A stretch of DNA of 64,000 nt from Polynucleobacter sp. JS-JIR-5-A7 (GCF_018687935.1 NZ_CP061308.1:1172048-1236047), one strand, 5' to 3'; shown: positions 52,781 through 61,944, counted from the first letter of the stretch. A program made the numbers and translations. Notes: generated by a model from the sequence alone, not told the origin.

Positions 52781-52809
52781 ATTTCATAATATGCAATATG
52801 GCATGAAAT
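52781..52809. promoter_or_regulatory. Dyad upstream of the IclR-family gene
   Basis: ATTTCAT (52781–52787) and ATGAAAT (52803–52809) form 7-bp arms around 15 A/T-rich bases. The dyad lies just before TACAAT (52813–52818), a −10-like box seven bases before the iclR ATG. It could be an autoregulatory operator. Binding is inferred. Confidence 0.4.
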
Positions 52810-52825
52810 CGCTACAATCATTCCT

Positions 52826-53650
52826 ATGAGCACAAGTAAAACTGTCAAAACCTCTAAAAATACCGGGGAAGTTGCTAAAACAGCGATCCAGGTGGTGGAG
52901 CGCATGATGAATTTGCTCGATGCCCTAGCGGTTCATGAAGAATCTAGCAGCCTTAAAAACTTGGCTGCGGAAACGGGCTTACACCCCTCCACAGCCCACC
53001 GCATCTTAAATGACATGGTTGCCTGCCGATTGGTTGAGCGTGGCGATGGTGGCACCTATCGCCTTGGCTTAAAGCTCTTGGAGCTGGGTAATCTAGTGAA
53101 AGCAAGATTATCGGTTCGTGAAGCTGCTCAAGTACCGATGCGCACCCTACACAAACTCACCGGCGAAACAGTCAATCTCTCGGTTCGCCAAGGCGATGAG
53201 ATTGTTTATATTGATCGTGCCTACAGCGAGCGTTCAGGCATGCAGGTGGTTCGTGCCATTGGTGGACGCGCCCCTCTCCATCTCACCTCTGTTGGCAAAC
53301 TATTCCTAGCCAGTGATGACGCCAATCAAGTACGGGCCTACGTTACTCGCACGGGTCTCTCAGGTCACACTCGCAACAGCATTACGGATTTAGCTAAACT
53401 CGAGTCCGAACTCAATCACGTTCGCAGAGTGGGTAGTGCAAGGGATGATGAAGAATTAGAGCTTGGTGTGAGCTGTCTTGCTGCTGCCATCCTGGATGAC
53501 ACTGGTAAATTGGTTGCCGGTTTATCACTCAGCGCCCCAACCGATCGTATTCAAGCAGATTGGCTCAGATCATTACAGGACACTGCTCTACAAATCTCCA
53601 AGGGCATGGGCTTTAAGCCTAAGTCTGCCGAGCCAGGCTCCTCCGCCTAG
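52826..53650 (+). CDS. IclR-family transcriptional regulator
   Basis: A 274-residue regulator. The N-terminal winged helix (about residues 20–85) contains NLAAETGLHPSTAHRILNDM, and the C-terminal effector domain contains GETVNLSVRQGDEIVYID, GGRAPLHLTSVGKLFLA and CLAAAILDDTGKLVAGLSLS. IclR proteins often control aromatic or acetate metabolism. No obvious target enzyme adjoins it; the neighbour pbpG is convergent. No Shine–Dalgarno site precedes the ATG, so the transcript may be leaderless. Confidence 0.92.
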   Translation: MSTSKTVKTSKNTGEVAKTAIQVVERMMNLLDALAVHEESSSLKNLAAETGLHPSTAHRILNDMVACRLVERGDGGTYRLGLKLLELGNLVKARLSVREAAQVPMRTLHKLTGETVNLSVRQGDEIVYIDRAYSERSGMQVVRAIGGRAPLHLTSVGKLFLASDDANQVRAYVTRTGLSGHTRNSITDLAKLESELNHVRRVGSARDDEELELGVSCLAAAILDDTGKLVAGLSLSAPTDRIQADWLRSLQDTALQISKGMGFKPKSAEPGSSA

Positions 53651-53660
53651 TCAGCCCAAC

Positions 53661-54677
53661 TTACATTAAGCGACGAATGGGTTGCGTGCCAGAAGGCATG
53701 CGCTCATACCAGTCACGCACACGCACTGCATCAGCAAAACGGGATTGTGTTCCTACAGAATCCAGGAACACCAATAATAGCGGGGTGTTGTTCACACGCG
53801 CTTGCATCACTAAACATTTTCCAGCGGCATTAATGAAACCTGTTTTTTGCAAACCAATATCCATGTCGCCAGAACGCACTAGTCGATTCGTATTTAAGAA
53901 CTTTTGGGGGCGCTTTGCGATCACCATCGTTAAATCTGGCCAAGTGGAATATTCACGAATTAACTTATATTGATATGCTGCATTGAGCATGCGAGTTAAA
54001 TCTTCAGCAGTCGCCACGTTCTCACTAAGTAAGCCTGTGGGATCGGCAAAATAAGAATGCTCCATACCCAGTTCTCTAGACTTCCGATTCATGGCATCCA
54101 CAAAGGCTGTGATACCGCCTGGGTAATTTCTACCCAAGGTATAGGCAGCGCGGTTTTCAGAGGACATCAACGCTAACAACAAGGCTTCTTGACGCGTCAG
54201 AACGGTGCCTGCAGCTAGACGTGAAGTGCGATAGATATGCACATCATCTGCATTAATCACCAGGGTTTCATCAAGAGGTAACTTGGAGTCGAGTACCACC
54301 ATGGCGGTCATCAACTTCGTGATGGATGCAATTGGCAAGCTCACGGTAGGATTCTTTTCGAAGTAAACCTCTTTGGTATCTTGATTGACTACCATAGCTA
54401 CGCTGGACTTCAGGCTGAGATCATCATGCTGACCACGCAAACCTAGCGCAGTAGCCAGTGATGGGGGTCCAGCAACTGCTGGTGCAGTAGAACGCGTCAC
54501 AGTAACGCGAACAGTCTTAGGCCTCTTAGGAGACTTCACCACTACTTTAGTAGTTTTGGTTTGGGCTTGAGTTTGCTTTTCTTTGTCTTTACTGGCGGCA
54601 ATAGCTGGCGCAACACCAAGTGCCCCATAACCGAAAATCAAGGCTAAGACAAAGAGCCAAAAACGATTTAAATGCAT
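53661..54677 (-). CDS. pbpG: D-alanyl-D-alanine endopeptidase (PbpG, PBP7-like)
   Basis: A periplasmic low-molecular-weight penicillin-binding protein that cuts peptidoglycan cross-links. The three active-site motifs are present: SITK (in PIASITKLMTAMV), SEN (in LMSSENRAAYTLG) and KTG (in LQKTGFINAAG). A signal peptide and a linker rich in Lys, Thr and Gln precede the domain. I chose the ATG at 54677 (MHLNRFWLFV), which has GGAAGG upstream; an in-frame ATG at 54707 lacks a ribosome site. It is ten bases from the convergent iclR stop. Confidence 0.92.
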   Translation of the reverse strand: MHLNRFWLFVLALIFGYGALGVAPAIAASKDKEKQTQAQTKTTKVVVKSPKRPKTVRVTVTRSTAPAVAGPPSLATALGLRGQHDDLSLKSSVAMVVNQDTKEVYFEKNPTVSLPIASITKLMTAMVVLDSKLPLDETLVINADDVHIYRTSRLAAGTVLTRQEALLLALMSSENRAAYTLGRNYPGGITAFVDAMNRKSRELGMEHSYFADPTGLLSENVATAEDLTRMLNAAYQYKLIREYSTWPDLTMVIAKRPQKFLNTNRLVRSGDMDIGLQKTGFINAAGKCLVMQARVNNTPLLLVFLDSVGTQSRFADAVRVRDWYERMPSGTQPIRRLM

Positions 54678-54791
54678 CCCAAAAATACCTTCCAAAACTT
54701 TAAACATACGGAATGATAATTAATTTCCAAAAGGGAGTCGGATTTCTGCGCCCCATCTTGGTTAACCCCCCAATCTACCCCTCTTGAGCCC

Positions 54792-55679
54792 CTACTCTGC
54801 AATAGTCGCTACCGTGTTCGCCTGACGCTGATTCACCAGCACTACGCCAGTCATTGTCAAACAGAGGCCCAGAGCCATCAGGAGTGTGAATGGCTCATCA
54901 AACAAGAGCCACGCCATCAATGCAGTTGTCGGGGGGGTTAGATAGAGCAAACTCGTGACTTTGGTTGCCGCCCCTTTACGGATCATCATGAATAACAAGC
55001 TAATGGAGCCAATCGATAAAGGAAAGATAGCCCATAACAAAGCAGCCACTACAGAGGCATTCCAAACCATGACGCCTGTTTCAAAGAAATACATGCAAAA
55101 GAAACACAGCACAGCTGAAACACCAAACTGAATAGAAGATCCAGCGCGAAGATCAAATACTGGGCAGTATTTTTTCTGATAAAGAGTTCCAAAGGTGATC
55201 GAGAGTAATGCTGTAAACGCCAGCAGATAGCTAGCCAAAGGGATATGGGCAAAGCCAATCTTTTCAGCCACGACTAAGGCAACGCCTGCAAAACCAAAGC
55301 AGAGGCCAATCCATTGACGTGGCGTCACTGTCTCTGAAATCCAAGCAGCAAACCAGGCGGTCAAAATCGGTTGCAGACCAACGATGATTGCCGCCAAACC
55401 TGCAGTCATTCCAAGGCGGACTGCAAACCAGACTCCTAATAGATAGCCAAACTGTAAAAGTATTCCTGCGATAGCGATATGCTTGATTTGCGACCGGCTA
55501 GGCCAAGAGATGCGCCACAGAAGGCTCAAAGCAGTCATTGCGGCAATCACACCCACAAAGCGCCAAAATAGGAAGGTGGCAGGCTCTACATAAGGCATAG
55601 CCAAACGTGCAATCACAAACCCCGTACTCCAAATTAATACAAAAATGGGTGCAATGACGTTGTCTATACCGAGCTTCAT
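54792..55679 (-). CDS. EamA/DMT-family transporter
   Basis: A 295-residue inner-membrane protein with ten predicted helices in two EamA repeats, for example FVLIWSTGFVIARLAMPYVEP and VTSLLYLTPPTTALMAWLLF. Members export amino acids, nucleosides or other metabolites; the substrate is unknown. It lies alone on the minus strand between pbpG and the divergent phasin gene. An ATG at 55679 gives a normal N-terminus. Confidence 0.9.
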   Translation of the reverse strand: MKLGIDNVIAPIFVLIWSTGFVIARLAMPYVEPATFLFWRFVGVIAAMTALSLLWRISWPSRSQIKHIAIAGILLQFGYLLGVWFAVRLGMTAGLAAIIVGLQPILTAWFAAWISETVTPRQWIGLCFGFAGVALVVAEKIGFAHIPLASYLLAFTALLSITFGTLYQKKYCPVFDLRAGSSIQFGVSAVLCFFCMYFFETGVMVWNASVVAALLWAIFPLSIGSISLLFMMIRKGAATKVTSLLYLTPPTTALMAWLLFDEPFTLLMALGLCLTMTGVVLVNQRQANTVATIAE

Positions 55680-55887
55680 GGATAACTTACTGAAAATATT
55701 GAGATTTTTGTCTAATCCACGATTTTAGGCTTTTTCTAAAAGCCATCAGCGGTTCTCAAGGAGGCTAAAACCTTGGGTTATGATGCTTTTCACTATTTAA
55801 GCCATTTAATTAAGCAAAAATCAGCTATTGACCCTTCAGGTCAGCAAGATCATAGTAGTAAGAGTGCACCCAAAGAAAGAGGCAAAG

Positions 55888-56442
55888 ATGAACTTAACGC
55901 CAGAACAAATCGCAGCGGCACAAAAAGCCAATTTAGAAACCTTGACTGGCCTCACAAATCAAGCCCTCCAAAGTATCGAGAAATTAGTTGAGCTCAATTT
56001 AGCCATTGCTAAACAAAGCTTGAGTGATAGCGTGAACAATGCCAAGAAAGCATTAGAAGTAAAAGATATTCAGCAACTGCTTGCCCATCAAGCTGAAACC
56101 GTTCAGCCGATCGCAGAAAAAATTATTTCTTATAGTCACCATTTGTATAAATTGGCTCATGAAACTCAAGATAACTTTACCAAGTCTGCGGAAAAAGAAT
56201 TTTCTGCTGGCCAAAAGAGAATGGATGCCTTAGTTGAAGAGTGGGCTAAAAATACACCCGCAGGTTCTGATACTGCCGTTCAAACAATCAAACAAGCCAT
56301 TGCTTCTGCAAATCAGGTTTTTGAAACTAGTCATAAAGCGGTAAAGCATGCTGTTGATGTTGCACAAGCCAATCTCAATACCGCTGCCGATACCGTAACA
56401 AAAACTGTAAGTTCTGCTGGTAAGACATCGAAGAAAAAATAA
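55888..56442 (+). CDS. Phasin family protein
   Basis: A 184-residue helical protein of the phasin family, which coats polyhydroxyalkanoate granules. The start MNLTPEQIAAAQKANLETL and ALQSIEKLVELNLAIAKQSL are typical of betaproteobacterial PhaP. The C-terminus is rich in Ala, Thr and Lys and ends in KTSKKK. I chose ATG 55888, with a GAGG site upstream, over an in-frame start 60 bases earlier. No phaC is in the window. TTGACC (55828) and CATAGT (55851), 17 bases apart, are a possible promoter in the 208-base upstream gap, where nothing else is recognised. Confidence 0.92.
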   Translation: MNLTPEQIAAAQKANLETLTGLTNQALQSIEKLVELNLAIAKQSLSDSVNNAKKALEVKDIQQLLAHQAETVQPIAEKIISYSHHLYKLAHETQDNFTKSAEKEFSAGQKRMDALVEEWAKNTPAGSDTAVQTIKQAIASANQVFETSHKAVKHAVDVAQANLNTAADTVTKTVSSAGKTSKKK

Positions 56443-56464
56443 TTACTGTTTCACTCTTGTAATC

Positions 56465-56493
56465 AAAAAGCCCCAAATGATAGGGGCTTTTTT
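56465..56493. terminator. Bidirectional terminator between phasin and Bug genes
   Basis: AAAAAGCCCC (56465–56474) and GGGGCTTTTT (56483–56492) pair perfectly around an eight-base loop. A and T runs on both sides let it end the convergent phasin and accessory-cluster transcripts. Confidence 0.9.
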
Positions 56494-56503
56494 ATGATGA
56501 TCT

Positions 56504-57487
56504 TTATTCAGCAGTAGCCCCAGACTGCTTAACCAGAAGCTCCCAGTAAGGAATTTCCTTCTTAATGAATGCGGCAAATTGCTCGGGAGATTGCTCACCG
56601 TTTAAAGAGCCCATTTTAGAAAGGCTTTCCGCCACCTCTGCTGAAGCTAATACTTTATTGATTTCTTTATTCAGAGTATTGACTAAGGGAGTTGGCGTTT
56701 TTGTTGGGACAAATATGCCGTACCAATTCTCAACAACAAATTTAGGGTACCCAAGCTCCTTCATTGTAGGTACGTCTGGTAAGTTTTTCGCCCTGACCGC
56801 TCCAGTCGTTGCAAGCGCCCTAACCTTGCCACTATTAAGATGAGGAACCATGGCTCCCGTTGACTCAAATGCCATTGGCACCTGTCCAGCCAAGACGTCG
56901 GCAATGGCCGGTCCGGATCCTCTATAGGGAATGTGCGTCATATCCAGCTTTTGCTCAAGCTTAAGTAACTCACCTAAGAGATGGTGAGTACTCCCACTAC
57001 CAGGAGATGCAAAGCTGTATTTACCCGGTTCCTTTTTAATCAAAGCAATCAGCTCAGAAACTGAATTAGCAGACACAGAAGAATTGATATACAAAACCAT
57101 AGGCACGGCAGCTACCTCGGCTACAGGTCTTAAGCTCACAATCGGGTCATTACGCAGTTTATATAAATTCCGATTAATGACAACACCAGTGCTATTTCCC
57201 AGTAATAGAGTACAGCCATCGCCAGTAGCACTACTCACAAACTCAGTGCCAATGTTGCCGCTAGCACCAGTTTTATTTTCCACAATCACACTGACGTTTA
57301 ATTGTTTAGATAGTCCAGGAACTAACATTCTTGCGAGAACGTCACTGGCTCCTCCTGGCGGATAAGGAGAAATGATTTTGATCACAGGGCATGGATACTG
57401 GGCATAGGTTAAAGGGGCGCTGAATCCAAAGCAGATCAAGCCAACAATTTGTATTAAGTTTCTTTTAGCAATATATATAGTGTTCAT
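56504..57487 (-). CDS. Bug/TctC-type periplasmic binding protein (cysteine-containing paralogue A)
   Basis: A 327-residue tripartite-tricarboxylate-transporter receptor (Bug family) with a signal peptide (cleavage near TYAQ, residue 30). Family motifs are SPYPPGGASDVLARML, VIVENKTGASGNIGTEF, HIPYRGSGPAIADVLAGQVP and PDVPTMKELGYP. Unusually C33 (YPCP) and C92 (GDGCTLLL) replace common residues and may form a disulfide. It closely resembles the receptor at the other end of the cluster. Bug proteins bind carboxylates, often aromatic acids or intermediates. It is the last gene of the run. Confidence 0.92.
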   Translation of the reverse strand: MNTIYIAKRNLIQIVGLICFGFSAPLTYAQYPCPVIKIISPYPPGGASDVLARMLVPGLSKQLNVSVIVENKTGASGNIGTEFVSSATGDGCTLLLGNSTGVVINRNLYKLRNDPIVSLRPVAEVAAVPMVLYINSSVSANSVSELIALIKKEPGKYSFASPGSGSTHHLLGELLKLEQKLDMTHIPYRGSGPAIADVLAGQVPMAFESTGAMVPHLNSGKVRALATTGAVRAKNLPDVPTMKELGYPKFVVENWYGIFVPTKTPTPLVNTLNKEINKVLASAEVAESLSKMGSLNGEQSPEQFAAFIKKEIPYWELLVKQSGATAE

Positions 57488-57494
57488 ATGGGGC

Positions 57495-58169
57495 CTAACT
57501 TTTTAACATCTGCTCATAATTAAATTGCTGATCAACTTCAATAATCGACTGCCCTGATCTTAGTGCTTCGACCATTGCCAACTCTTTCATGGCAATAGCA
57601 TCCGCCTCATCCAATACCGTATTGATCTTAGCTGCAGGGATTGCTACGAGGCCATTGACATCCGCCACAATCACGTCACCCGGTAAAACAGATATGTTTC
57701 CAACTCTAATGGGGATATTCCAAGCCTCTTGAACAATGCGACCTCGGGCAGTAATCGGAACCGTACCTCGGGCATGAACCGGAAATCCAAATTCTTCACA
57801 CGTATCGACATCACGGACTGCACCATCAACTACTACACCAGAGATCTTTTTTTGCAGCGCTCCCATTGAGAGAATCTCACCCCAGCAGTTGTTGTTCAGA
57901 TCCCCACGGTTGTCAATCACAATGACATCCCCAGGCGATGCCGAAAAGATGGCATCAACCCCGAGATGCGCCTTACTTTGTGCAGCACCTGCAGAAATCA
58001 TACGGATCGTAATTGCCCTACCAATTACTTTGGTCTTACCCCATTGAGGAACAATGCCAATTACCGCAGCTGCAATTCCCAACTTATCCATTGCATCACT
58101 TAAATTTGAGGTTGCTAATTTTTCTAGCCGTCCTCTGTATAGCCGATCAAACTCCTCGGATGTCATCAT
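57495..58169 (-). CDS. RraA-fold aldolase/decarboxylase-like protein (LigK-like candidate)
   Basis: A 224-residue member of the RraA superfamily. It has E98, R119 and D120 (WGEIL … GAVRDV), spaced E-X20-R-D; the pyruvate aldolases of this family such as LigK have D-X20-R-D. The RNase E inhibitor RraA lacks the RD pair, so an enzyme is more likely. It lies eight bases after the ligJ-like gene, whose product 4-carboxy-4-hydroxy-2-oxoadipate is the LigK substrate, so CHA aldolase/oxaloacetate decarboxylase is the best guess. Confidence 0.85.
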   Translation of the reverse strand: MMTSEEFDRLYRGRLEKLATSNLSDAMDKLGIAAAVIGIVPQWGKTKVIGRAITIRMISAGAAQSKAHLGVDAIFSASPGDVIVIDNRGDLNNNCWGEILSMGALQKKISGVVVDGAVRDVDTCEEFGFPVHARGTVPITARGRIVQEAWNIPIRVGNISVLPGDVIVADVNGLVAIPAAKINTVLDEADAIAMKELAMVEALRSGQSIIEVDQQFNYEQMLKS

Positions 58170-58177
58170 ATCCTCAC

Positions 58178-59197
58178 TTATTTTGGAATTCTGTTATTGA
58201 TTCTGGAAAATACCTGACGTGCATTACCTTCAAAAATCATTTCCTTCTCTTGATTGCTCAAGCCATCAACCGCATTGAGGTAACGACGGGTATCGTCAAA
58301 ATAAAATCCGGTATCTGGATCAATATCTTTCACGGCTCCAAATGTTTCGGATGCAAATAGAATATTTTTGACTGGGATGACTTCAGTCAGCAGGTTGATC
58401 CCTGGCTGGTGATACACACAAGTATCAAAATAAATATTATTTAGCAGTTTTTGATTGATGTCAGGGATATCCATATCTTTCGCCAGCCCTCGAAAGCGTC
58501 CCCAGTGATAGGGAACCGCTCCACCTCCATGGGGAATTAAGAAACGCAACTGCGGAAACTGTGCGAACAAATCTGAAGTCAGACATTGCATAAAAGCGGT
58601 TGTATCAGCATTCAAGTAATGTGCACCAGTGGTATGAAAGCAATCGTTACAACTGGTGCTGACATGAATCATTGCTGGTACATCTAGGGCAATCATTTCT
58701 TGATAGATTGGATACCAATAGGGGTGACTTAAGGGCGGATCTCGCCAATGACCACCAGAAGGATCGGGGTTGAGATTAATACCCACAAATCCATATTCAT
58801 TAACGCACTTGCGCATCTCCGGCAAGCAAGTACTGATATCCACTCCTGGCGACTGCGGCAACATTGCGGCACCTACAAAGTGCTTCGGGAAAAGCTGCGT
58901 CACTCGATAACAAAGTTCATTACAAAGGGCTGCCCATGTTGCCGAGGTATTAAAGTCACCAATATGGTGAGTCATAAAGCTCGCTTGGGGTGAGAAGATC
59001 GTGACATCAATGCCCCGCTCTCGCATTCGAGCGAGTTGATTTTCTTCGATAGACTCCCTAATTTCATCATCACTTATTTTTAAATCAGATACCTTGGGAC
59101 CCAAATGCGGTGTACTTAAATTAGCGACTTGGGCATCTCGCCAAGCCTTTAATGCTTTTGGTGCCGTAGTGTAGTGGCCATGACAATCAATAATCAT
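58178..59197 (-). CDS. ligJ: 4-oxalomesaconate hydratase-like amidohydrolase (LigJ type)
   Basis: A 339-residue member of the amidohydrolase superfamily with the metal motif at H6 and H8 (MIIDCHGHYTT). Segments such as ELCYRVTQLFP, NLNPDPSGGHWRDPPL, HVSTSCNDCFHTTGAHYLN and HGGGAVPYHWGRFRGLA closely match LigJ as I recall it from Sphingobium. LigJ hydrates 4-oxalomesaconate to 4-carboxy-4-hydroxy-2-oxoadipate in the protocatechuate 4,5-cleavage and gallate pathways. A general ACMSD-type decarboxylase is less likely. The ring-cleavage genes are not in the window. Confidence 0.88.
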   Translation of the reverse strand: MIIDCHGHYTTAPKALKAWRDAQVANLSTPHLGPKVSDLKISDDEIRESIEENQLARMRERGIDVTIFSPQASFMTHHIGDFNTSATWAALCNELCYRVTQLFPKHFVGAAMLPQSPGVDISTCLPEMRKCVNEYGFVGINLNPDPSGGHWRDPPLSHPYWYPIYQEMIALDVPAMIHVSTSCNDCFHTTGAHYLNADTTAFMQCLTSDLFAQFPQLRFLIPHGGGAVPYHWGRFRGLAKDMDIPDINQKLLNNIYFDTCVYHQPGINLLTEVIPVKNILFASETFGAVKDIDPDTGFYFDDTRRYLNAVDGLSNQEKEMIFEGNARQVFSRINNRIPK

Positions 59198-59228
59198 TTA
59201 TTGCTTCCCTTTATAGAGTAACGGGTCG

Positions 59229-60008
59229 TTAATTCGGAGCCAAGCCTTGAATACCTGACCGTTGAATAAATAAATTGAGCCTACCAGTAGAGCTCATTTG
59301 ATCTATAAAGTGATTCAAGTATTGAGCAGTTTCTTGACGTGCCAATGGTGTGCCCAAGGCCAGGTTTTCATATCCGATAACATCGGGCAATACTCTTGAC
59401 CCCGGAACAGAGGAAGCTATTTCAAATAGAATTGCTTTATTGGTAGAGAAACCATCAATCTTCCCGCTTTTTAACCATTCAATTGCCTGTGTAGTTGAGC
59501 TTGTCTGTACCAAACTGGCATTAGGAATCAGCGATGGAAGCTCCGCTTGAGAATTGCTTCCCACACTGAAGCCAATATTGATATTCGAGCGATTGATATC
59601 TGCTAGAGAGCGGATACTACTGTGGGGACTCACCAAATACCCTTTCTCAATCCGAATGACTGTTTTGGAAAACTGAATATATTTAGCACGATCTTGGCTA
59701 GCATTCGTGAAGACTAAATCTAGCTCATTATTTTTTACAGCCAAAAGAACATCCGCATTCTTCTCAAACACCACAGGGGTGTAATTGACACCTAATTGAG
59801 TAGCGAGACTCTGCCCCAACTCATAGCCAATACCTCGGACCTGATTCGAACTATTGGCTGGCAGAATCGAGGTTGGCGAGCCTTTATATAAGCCCATTCG
59901 CAGACTTCCCTGCGGCGCAAGAATGTCCTTAGGCGATGAAGCGCAAGCAAGCAGCACCAAGCAAAACAGTGATGAGAGAATCAGCCTGCAACTTCGCCCA
60001 AATTTCAT
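59229..60008 (-). CDS. Family-3 solute-binding lipoprotein (amino-acid-type), orphan
   Basis: A 259-residue SBP_bac_3 protein with a lipobox LLAC (lipidated C22 in SLFCLVLLACASSP). Motifs GIGYELGQSLATQLGVNYTPV and DLVFTNASQDRAKYIQFSKT are typical of polar amino-acid or carboxylate binding domains. No ABC permease or ATPase adjoins it. It lies 14 bases from the preceding Bug gene and 31 bases before ligJ, so it is probably cotranscribed. It may deliver ligand to a distant transporter or act as a sensor. Confidence 0.87.
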   Translation of the reverse strand: MKFGRSCRLILSSLFCLVLLACASSPKDILAPQGSLRMGLYKGSPTSILPANSSNQVRGIGYELGQSLATQLGVNYTPVVFEKNADVLLAVKNNELDLVFTNASQDRAKYIQFSKTVIRIEKGYLVSPHSSIRSLADINRSNINIGFSVGSNSQAELPSLIPNASLVQTSSTTQAIEWLKSGKIDGFSTNKAILFEIASSVPGSRVLPDVIGYENLALGTPLARQETAQYLNHFIDQMSSTGRLNLFIQRSGIQGLAPN

Positions 60009-60022
60009 TATTTGACCCTGAA

Positions 60023-60994
60023 TTAATCTGGCTGAATATTAGCTTCACGTACCAATTTTTCGTATCGCTTTCGTTCTGAATTTAAATATGCAATCAATTG
60101 AGCAGTGGTTCCTGGGCTGACCTCTCCTCCAACAGAACCCAATCGCTCTGTCATCTCTTTAGATTGCAATGCTTTTTCCACTTGGATATGGAGCGTCTTC
60201 ACAATACTGGCTGGAGTCTTAGCGGGCGCAATTAAGCTGTACCAAACGGAAGCTTCAAAACCTGGGAAACCCGATTCTGCCACCGTAGGTATCTCCGGAA
60301 ATAATGGGGAACGCTTTGCGCTCATGACAGCAACAATCTTGAGTTTGCCACTTTTGACATGAGGAGCCACTTCCAACATATTGACTGCAACCAAATCCAA
60401 TTGACCCCCAATCAAATCAGTAATCGCAGGAGCGCCGCCTTTATAGGGCACGTGCTTTAAAGAAATCCCAGCAGCTTGCTCGAAAAATTTCATGGCCATA
60501 TGAGGTGTTGCGCCATTACCTGGTGTTCCGTACGTAATGAAATCTGGATTCGCTTTTGCAGCCTTAATCAAATCAGATATTTTTTGATACTTACTATCAG
60601 CAGAAGTGGCAATGACTACGGGCACACGTCCGATCATGGCAATTGGCGTAATGTCTTTATCGATATCAAAGGGTTGTGGCTTATACAAGGACATGTTAGC
60701 TGCCAAAGCATTGGCAGCAACCATCAAGGTATAGCCATCAGCTGGGCTATCAATCAATTGCTTAACAGCGATATTGGTGCCAGCACCAGGTTTATTTTCG
60801 ATAACGATCGATTGCCCCATTGAAGCTGACAAATTTTGTCCTAGAGTTCTAGCAACTAAATCAACGGCACCTCCAGGAGCATATCCAACTAAAACCTTGA
60901 TGGGCTTATTGGGGTAGTCCTGAGCCAGCAGATTACTAGCAAACAGTAGATTGCTTACAGCGAAAAAGATGAGAATGATTTTTCTCATAGACAT
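60023..60994 (-). CDS. Bug/TctC-type periplasmic binding protein B
   Basis: A 323-residue Bug receptor with a signal peptide ending near LLAQD. Motifs are YPNKPIKVLVGYAPGGAVD, VIENKPGAGTNIA, HVPYKGGAPAITDLIGGQ and PEIPTVAESGFPGFE. Here DGYTL has the usual tyrosine. Sequence is clearly different from the cysteine-containing pair, so the ligand probably differs. Its first base is the last base of the preceding receptor gene, showing tight coupling. Confidence 0.92.
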   Translation of the reverse strand: MSMRKIILIFFAVSNLLFASNLLAQDYPNKPIKVLVGYAPGGAVDLVARTLGQNLSASMGQSIVIENKPGAGTNIAVKQLIDSPADGYTLMVAANALAANMSLYKPQPFDIDKDITPIAMIGRVPVVIATSADSKYQKISDLIKAAKANPDFITYGTPGNGATPHMAMKFFEQAAGISLKHVPYKGGAPAITDLIGGQLDLVAVNMLEVAPHVKSGKLKIVAVMSAKRSPLFPEIPTVAESGFPGFEASVWYSLIAPAKTPASIVKTLHIQVEKALQSKEMTERLGSVGGEVSPGTTAQLIAYLNSERKRYEKLVREANIQPD

Positions 60995-61944
60995 TACTCT
61001 TTAGGAGCCCCCGACATTTTCACAATTCCTTCGTAACGCTTAATCTCAGACTGTGAGAACTTTGTAAATTCTGCTACTGAGCCACCATCTACCTGGGCAC
61101 CAATTCCTTGAAGACTTTTCCGCACTTCAGGATCTTTTAAGACTTTATTAAATGCTGCATTGAGTTTTTCTGTAACATCTTTAGGTGCGCCAGCAGGCAA
61201 CATTACGCCATACCAAGCATTGGCAACCATCGGTACCCCAGCCTCTTTCATGGTGGGTACATTCGGCAATTCAGGGATGCGTTTATCAGCAGCAACACCA
61301 AGGGCTTTTAACTTGCCAGCTTTGATGTTATTCAATGAACCTGTATCAAGCATCATATCGATATGTCCAGCCATCAAATCTATCGCAGCTGGACCGCTAC
61401 CTTTATAGGGGACATGGCGTATATCTAAACCAGTGACCGTTTTAAATTGTGCACCCGCTAAATGTTGAGACGCGCCAATACCGGCAGAGCCATAAGTAAA
61501 CTTCCCCGGGTTTTGCTTAGCATCAGAGATGAGGTCTTTCATGCTATTCCAAGGAGATGCTTCAGGTACAACCATGATATTGGGAATGGTGCACACCAAT
61601 ACTACTGGAGTGAAGTCTTTAGCAGCGTCAAATCCTTGATTAGAAAATAAGTGAGGGCCTGCAGCATTCGTTGAGCTTGTTGCCATCAACATCGAGTAGC
61701 CATCAGCTTTATCTTGTAGAAAAGCTTGAGTTCCTATATTGCCACCTGCCCCACCTTTATTCTCAACAAATACTGAAACACCGAGCTCCTTGGTCAGAGG
61801 TAATGCAAGAATGCGCGCAACTTGATCAGTTGCACCACCCGGCGGCCAAGGCACGAGAAATTTAATCGATTTATCGGGATATGCGGCTAGCGAATTGAGC
61901 GCCACTACAGTTAATAGACTTGCAAAAATAAAGCGAAGCTTCAT
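60994..61944 (-). CDS. Bug/TctC-type periplasmic binding protein C
   Basis: A 316-residue Bug receptor; signal peptide MKLRFIFASLLTVVALNSLA. Motifs are PWPPGGATDQVARILA, FVENKGGAGGNIGTQAF, HVPYKGSGPAAIDLMAGH and PNVPTMKEAGVP. I chose the ATG at 61944, which overlaps the upstream RraA-type stop (ATGA); a start 36 bases further up would add a basic stretch before the signal peptide. No TctA/TctB membrane proteins are nearby. Confidence 0.92.
   Translation of the reverse strand: MKLRFIFASLLTVVALNSLAAYPDKSIKFLVPWPPGGATDQVARILALPLTKELGVSVFVENKGGAGGNIGTQAFLQDKADGYSMLMATSSTNAAGPHLFSNQGFDAAKDFTPVVLVCTIPNIMVVPEASPWNSMKDLISDAKQNPGKFTYGSAGIGASQHLAGAQFKTVTGLDIRHVPYKGSGPAAIDLMAGHIDMMLDTGSLNNIKAGKLKALGVAADKRIPELPNVPTMKEAGVPMVANAWYGVMLPAGAPKDVTEKLNAAFNKVLKDPEVRKSLQGIGAQVDGGSVAEFTKFSQSEIKRYEGIVKMSGAPKE

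Noticed and set aside
55680..55887. Small RNA or tRNA in the 208-base gap between the EamA and phasin genes
   Set aside because: No cloverleaf, no T-loop box and no terminator-flanked stem–loop RNA is visible. Only a possible phasin promoter was found.
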